Assembly (NCBI RefSeq): GCF_030273315.1
Contig: NZ_CP127174.1
Location: 1,302,001-1,366,000, forward strand
Length of the DNA: 64,000 bases
Origin: Natrialbaceae archaeon AArc-T1-2
Lineage (GTDB): Archaea > Halobacteriota > Halobacteria > Halobacteriales > Natrialbaceae
Direction of reading: 5' to 3'
Shown: positions 60,818 to 64,000 of the stretch, piece after piece
Layout: each line of letters starts with the position of its first letter
Numbering within the stretch: position 1 is the first letter of the stretch
The notes under the pieces: model-generated
Database searches by the model: none
Seen by the model: only the letters and a program-made list of their open reading frames with translations
Told to the model about the DNA's origin: nothing
Program-made: the position numbers and the translations under genes

Positions 60818-61774
60818 ATGGCGAAGATCGGCTACACCCTCTCGAGTGAGGAACACGGGCCGAACGCGCTCGTCGACAACGCCGTCCGCGCCGAGTCGGT
60901 CGGCTTCGAGTTCGTGTCGATCTCGGATCACTTTCATCCTTGGACCTCGACGCAGGGCGAGTCGCCGTTCGTCTGGAGCACGCTCGGAGCGATCGCACGG
61001 GCGACCGACGACCTCGAGGTCGGCGTCGGCGTCACCTGTCCGACGATCCGGATGCATCCGGCGATCCACGCCCAGGCCGTCGCGACCGTCGCCGCGATGT
61101 TCGAGGGACGGTTCACCTTCGGCGTCGGCACCGGCGAGAACTTAAACGAACACGTACTCGGCGATCGCTGGCCCGAACACGAGGTCCGTCTCGAGATGCT
61201 CGAGGAAGCGATGACGGTCATGGAGAAACTCTGGACTGGCGAGAACGTGAGCCACCATGGCGAGCATTACACGGTCGAAAACGCCAGACTGTACACGCTT
61301 CCCGAGGAGCCGCCGCCGGTCGTCGTGAGCGCGTTCGGGCCGAAGACCGCACGGATGGCCGCCGAGCACGGCGACGGGCTCTGGACCGTGGGTTCACAGG
61401 AGAAGATCCTCGAGGCCTACGAGGAGGCGGGCGGCGACGGACCGACCTACACCCAGCTCGACGTCTGTTACGCCGAGACCGAAGACGAAGCGGTAGACAC
61501 CGCCTACGAACACTGGCCCAACACCGCCTTACCAGGCGAACTCAGCCAGCAGCTCCCGACGCCGGCACACTTCGAGCAGGCGATCGAGATGGTCGACCGC
61601 GAGGACATCGCGGCGGGCTCGACCGTGACGAGTCCCGATCCCGAGGATCACAGAGAGCGCATTCGGGAAGCGATCGACGTCGGCTACGACTACGTCTACG
61701 TCCACCAGATCGGTCCCGACCAGTCGTCGTTTTTCGAGTGTTACGAGACGGACGTGGTGCCGGCATTCGAGTGA
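60818..61774 (+). CDS. F420-dependent LLM-class oxidoreductase (FGD-like)
   Basis: A 318-residue TIM-barrel, luciferase-like oxidoreductase using coenzyme F420. YTLSSEEHGPNALVDNA at the start, SISDHFHPW near 34-42 (the His and Trp that lie over the deazaflavin ring) and GTGENLNEHVLGDRWP near 104-119 are the FGD/TIGR03557 pattern. Haloarchaea make F420, so a redox role is plausible; glucose-6-phosphate itself may not be the substrate. ATG at 60818; divergent from the ABC ATPase. Confidence 0.85.
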   Translation: MAKIGYTLSSEEHGPNALVDNAVRAESVGFEFVSISDHFHPWTSTQGESPFVWSTLGAIARATDDLEVGVGVTCPTIRMHPAIHAQAVATVAAMFEGRFTFGVGTGENLNEHVLGDRWPEHEVRLEMLEEAMTVMEKLWTGENVSHHGEHYTVENARLYTLPEEPPPVVVSAFGPKTARMAAEHGDGLWTVGSQEKILEAYEEAGGDGPTYTQLDVCYAETEDEAVDTAYEHWPNTALPGELSQQLPTPAHFEQAIEMVDREDIAAGSTVTSPDPEDHRERIREAIDVGYDYVYVHQIGPDQSSFFECYETDVVPAFE

Positions 61775-61896
61775 CACCGCGGGTCGTACGTCGACTCCGG
61801 CGCACCCGTACGCCCTTCGGTTGCACGGGGACACGGGTACACCGCTGCGAGACCGGCTATCGCCAGCTTTTACTCGGTTAGCGCTCGAGCCACGGC

Positions 61897-62460
61897 ATGG
61901 ATCAGCTGGAAGCGTCCCTGCTCGAGGCACCGATCGTCGAGAAAGACGGCTATCACTACTTCGTCCACCCCATAAGCGACGGCATCCCCAGGGTCGATCC
62001 CCAGCTCCTGCGCGAGGTCGCCGTTCAGATCGTCCGCGTGGCAACGCTCGAGGATGTCGACCGGATCGTCACACCCGCGGCGATGGGCATTCACATCTCG
62101 ACGGCCGTCTCGCTGGCCACCGACATTCCGATGACGGTGATCCGCAAACGCGAGTACGGGCTCGACGGCGAGGTCGAGATCGCCCAGCAGACGGGCTACT
62201 CCGAGAACGAGATGTACATCAACGACGTCCGCGCGGGCGAACGCGTCCTCGTCATCGACGACGTGCTCTCGACCGGCGGGACGCTGGCGGCCGTCCTCGA
62301 GGCGCTCGAGGAGATCGGTGCCGAGGTCGTCGACACCGTCGCCGTCATCGAAAAAGTCGGCGACGAAAACGAAGTCGCTGACGCGGGCTACGACGTCGAG
62401 ACGCTGATCCAGGTCGACGTCGTCGACGGCGAGGTCGTCATCGTCGAGGACGAAGGGTGA
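61897..62460 (+). CDS. hpt: purine phosphoribosyltransferase (HGPRT-like, hpt)
   Basis: A 187-residue PRTase salvaging a purine base to its nucleotide with PRPP. The PRPP motif [13 protein letters not shown] (about 118-130) is complete. The N-terminal [29 protein letters not shown] and [11 protein letters not shown] fit the archaeal hypoxanthine/guanine PRTase group, in which some haloarchaeal members prefer adenine or hypoxanthine. ATG at 61897 follows gcttttactc by about 28 bases. Confidence 0.88.
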   Translation: MDQLEASLLEAPIVEKDGYHYFVHPISDGIPRVDPQLLREVAVQIVRVATLEDVDRIVTPAAMGIHISTAVSLATDIPMTVIRKREYGLDGEVEIAQQTGYSENEMYINDVRAGERVLVIDDVLSTGGTLAAVLEALEEIGAEVVDTVAVIEKVGDENEVADAGYDVETLIQVDVVDGEVVIVEDEG

Positions 62461-62471
62461 GACGGACCGTC

Positions 62472-62780
62472 TCAGGGCCGCGTCGTCGCCCAGACGGCGG
62501 TGACCGCCAGCAACGCCGCCGGTAGCAACGGAAAGATGAGCAACATGAAGAAGTAGTAGTCGCCGCCAAACGGCGGTAACAGCAGGATCGCAAGCGGCGC
62601 GACGATGAACGCGAGGATCATGACGCCGACCAGAACCCACCCCCGCCAGCCGAACTCGCGGTCGACCTCGGCCGGATGGGGAGCGTCGTGGTCGTCTATC
62701 GCATCGGCGTCGTCGGTGGACCCGTCGCCGTCGAACGCCGCCGGATCGTGGACGTAGCCGCCGTCGTCACTCGAGGTCAC
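62472..62780 (-). CDS. two-segment membrane protein, unknown
   Basis: A 102-residue protein with an acidic, disordered cytoplasmic or external N-terminus (1-42, SSDDGGYVHDPAAFDGDGS) and two membrane segments (about 46-70 and 75-98, LLPPFGGDYYFFMLLIFPLLP between). Not recognised. It converges with hpt and lies 48 bases before the stop of the dehydrogenase gene, on the same strand. Confidence 0.6.
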   Translation of the reverse strand: MTSSDDGGYVHDPAAFDGDGSTDDADAIDDHDAPHPAEVDREFGWRGWVLVGVMILAFIVAPLAILLLPPFGGDYYFFMLLIFPLLPAALLAVTAVWATTRP

Positions 62781-62827
62781 GCCTCGAGGTTACGGCTGCG
62801 CCGGCATAGCCCTCACGGTTCGCTCGG

Positions 62828-63853
62828 CTACAGTTCGCTGTCGGGACGGACGACGACCTTGCCAAAGCCCTCGCGCTCTTCGAGCATCTCGTGGGCGCGG
62901 GGCGTCTCGCTCATCGGGAAGACGTCACGGATCGCGGGCTCGAAGGTGCCGTCCCAGACGAGCTCGAGCACGTCGTCGACCTGTTCGGGCGTGGCCATCG
63001 TCGAGCCGATGATCTCGAGCTGGTTCCAGAAGATCCGTGGGATGTCGGTCTCGGGGTTGCCGCCGCCGGTGCCCCCACAGGTGACGAGTCGGCCGCCCTT
63101 GGCGAGGCTCTTGATCGAGTCCTGCCAGGTGGGTGCGCCGACGTGTTCGACGACGACGTCGACGCCCGCGCCGTCGGTCTCCGAGCGGACCCACTTCGCG
63201 AAGTTCTCCTCCTCGTAGTTACAGACGTAGTCAGCGCCGTGGTCTTTGGCGTACTCGAGTTTTTCCTCCGTGCTGCCGGTGGCGTACACTTCCGCACCCG
63301 CGTAGTCGGCGATCTGGAGGGCGGCGTGGCCGACCCCGCCGCTGGCTCCGAGGACCAGCACTTTTTCGCCGGCCTCTAGGTCCGCACGATCGATCAGCAT
63401 CCGCCAGGCGGTCTGGAAGACGAGCGCACACGAACCCGCGACCTCCCAGTCGACGTGTTCGGGCACCGGGATCAGGTTGTCCTCGGAGATGGCGGTGTAC
63501 TCGGAGTGGACGCCCGGGACGTGCTCGCCGATGATGTGGAAGTTCGGATCGAGCGTGGGGTCGTCCATCCGGAGGTCGCCGACGCCGGCCGAGACCGCCA
63601 CGTGGTCGCCTTCCGAAAAGCGGGTGACGTCCTCGCCGGTCTCGACGACGACGCCCGCGCCGTCGCTGCCCGGGATGTGGGGCATCTCGAGGTCGAGCGT
63701 CGGGAGCCCGCGTCGGGTCCAGACGTCGAGGTGGTTCAACGCCGCCGATTTGACGTCGACCAGTACCTCGTCCCGGCCGACCTCCGGATCGGGGTACTCG
63801 CCGTACTCGATGACGTCCGTGTCGCCGTGCTCGGTGATCTTGACGGCTTGCAT
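62828..63853 (-). CDS. zinc-type medium-chain dehydrogenase (quinone-oxidoreductase-like)
   Basis: A 341-residue MDR protein. The catalytic-domain start is MQAVKITEHGDTDVIEYGE..., with GSDGAGVVVETGEDVT near 61-76; the Rossmann fold is GASGGVGHAALQIA near 170-183. The catalytic zinc ligands of alcohol dehydrogenases are only partly present (Asn-His in ALNHLDVW at 38-45), which favours a quinone oxidoreductase-like role with NADPH. A TATA-like gcctatccg is not obvious; ATG at 63853. The remaining sequence to 64000 has no gene I can support. Confidence 0.85.
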   Translation of the reverse strand: MQAVKITEHGDTDVIEYGEYPDPEVGRDEVLVDVKSAALNHLDVWTRRGLPTLDLEMPHIPGSDGAGVVVETGEDVTRFSEGDHVAVSAGVGDLRMDDPTLDPNFHIIGEHVPGVHSEYTAISEDNLIPVPEHVDWEVAGSCALVFQTAWRMLIDRADLEAGEKVLVLGASGGVGHAALQIADYAGAEVYATGSTEEKLEYAKDHGADYVCNYEEENFAKWVRSETDGAGVDVVVEHVGAPTWQDSIKSLAKGGRLVTCGGTGGGNPETDIPRIFWNQLEIIGSTMATPEQVDDVLELVWDGTFEPAIRDVFPMSETPRAHEMLEEREGFGKVVVRPDSEL

Positions 63854-64000
63854 ACCAGCATCAACGGATAGGCCATACTAAACGGTGGTGCTAACGGCAG
63901 TAGCCGATCGTTTACTCGACAGTCGACGACAATGTACGCCATGTGGGGTCGTCGACGACCACTCGAGACGGGGTGGGGTGAGACGGACGGACCGTTTTTC

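Overview
The window is a GC-rich, roughly 64 kb piece of a haloarchaeal chromosome, probably from the Natrialbales (Natrinema/Haloterrigena-like; this placement is an inference). The evidence is the acidic Asp/Glu-rich proteins, leaderless genes with a TATA-like box about 25-30 bases before the start codon, and typical archaeal genes: aRF1, TFB, an intein-bearing MCM, the small archaeal modifier SAMP2, azf and LysW-dependent arginine synthesis.

Layout. Positions 1-24926 hold housekeeping and regulatory genes: a GNAT enzyme cut by the window edge, a zinc-ribbon protein, an ABC exporter, an HTH regulator, a ThiN-type regulator, ArsA/GET3, sulfatase, PspA, argS, minD, aRF1, a creatininase-family enzyme, dihydroneopterin aldolase, the NAD-dependent glucose-6-phosphate dehydrogenase azf, then argG-argH. 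Positions 25176-31417 hold a tightly packed lysW-argX-argC-argB-argD-argE-argF operon, which carries glutamate to ornithine and citrulline on the LysW carrier; argG and argH finish arginine. Three very short ORFs, two of them rich in Arg codons, lie before argG, before lysW and between argC and argB. thrC, a small coiled-coil gene, a TFB gene and mcm follow. mcm carries two inteins, one with a LAGLIDADG endonuclease.

Positions about 39196-49588, between mcm and an intact tRNA-Pro(TGG), look like a decayed integrated element. It has a tyrosine integrase, a PhiH1-type winged-helix repressor facing a 32-base near-palindrome, a 5'-truncated gene resembling a virus packaging ATPase, a possible PD-(D/E)XK protein, an ISH6-type IS, an IS5-type IS, and an unusually tight run of tiny overlapping genes, most encoding Cys-rich zinc-finger-like proteins. 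Between the two IS elements is the most striking gene: a Tat lipoprotein with a DUF3494 (ice-binding-like) domain, five near-identical 99-residue FN3-like repeats and a very basic, internally duplicated C-terminal tail.

Positions 49690-64000 return to core genes: BofA-like membrane protein, Ski2-type helicase, a transposase-derived HTH protein, methyltransferase, cupin, CspA, phosphohexomutase, GNAT, cysE, samp2, HAD phosphatase, an ABC-2 exporter pair, an F420-dependent oxidoreductase, a purine phosphoribosyltransferase and a zinc-type dehydrogenase.

Outside the island, two 113-base copies of a terminally inverted repeat (10480 and 12699) and several strong palindromes or hairpins stand out. 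No CRISPR array or rRNA was seen.
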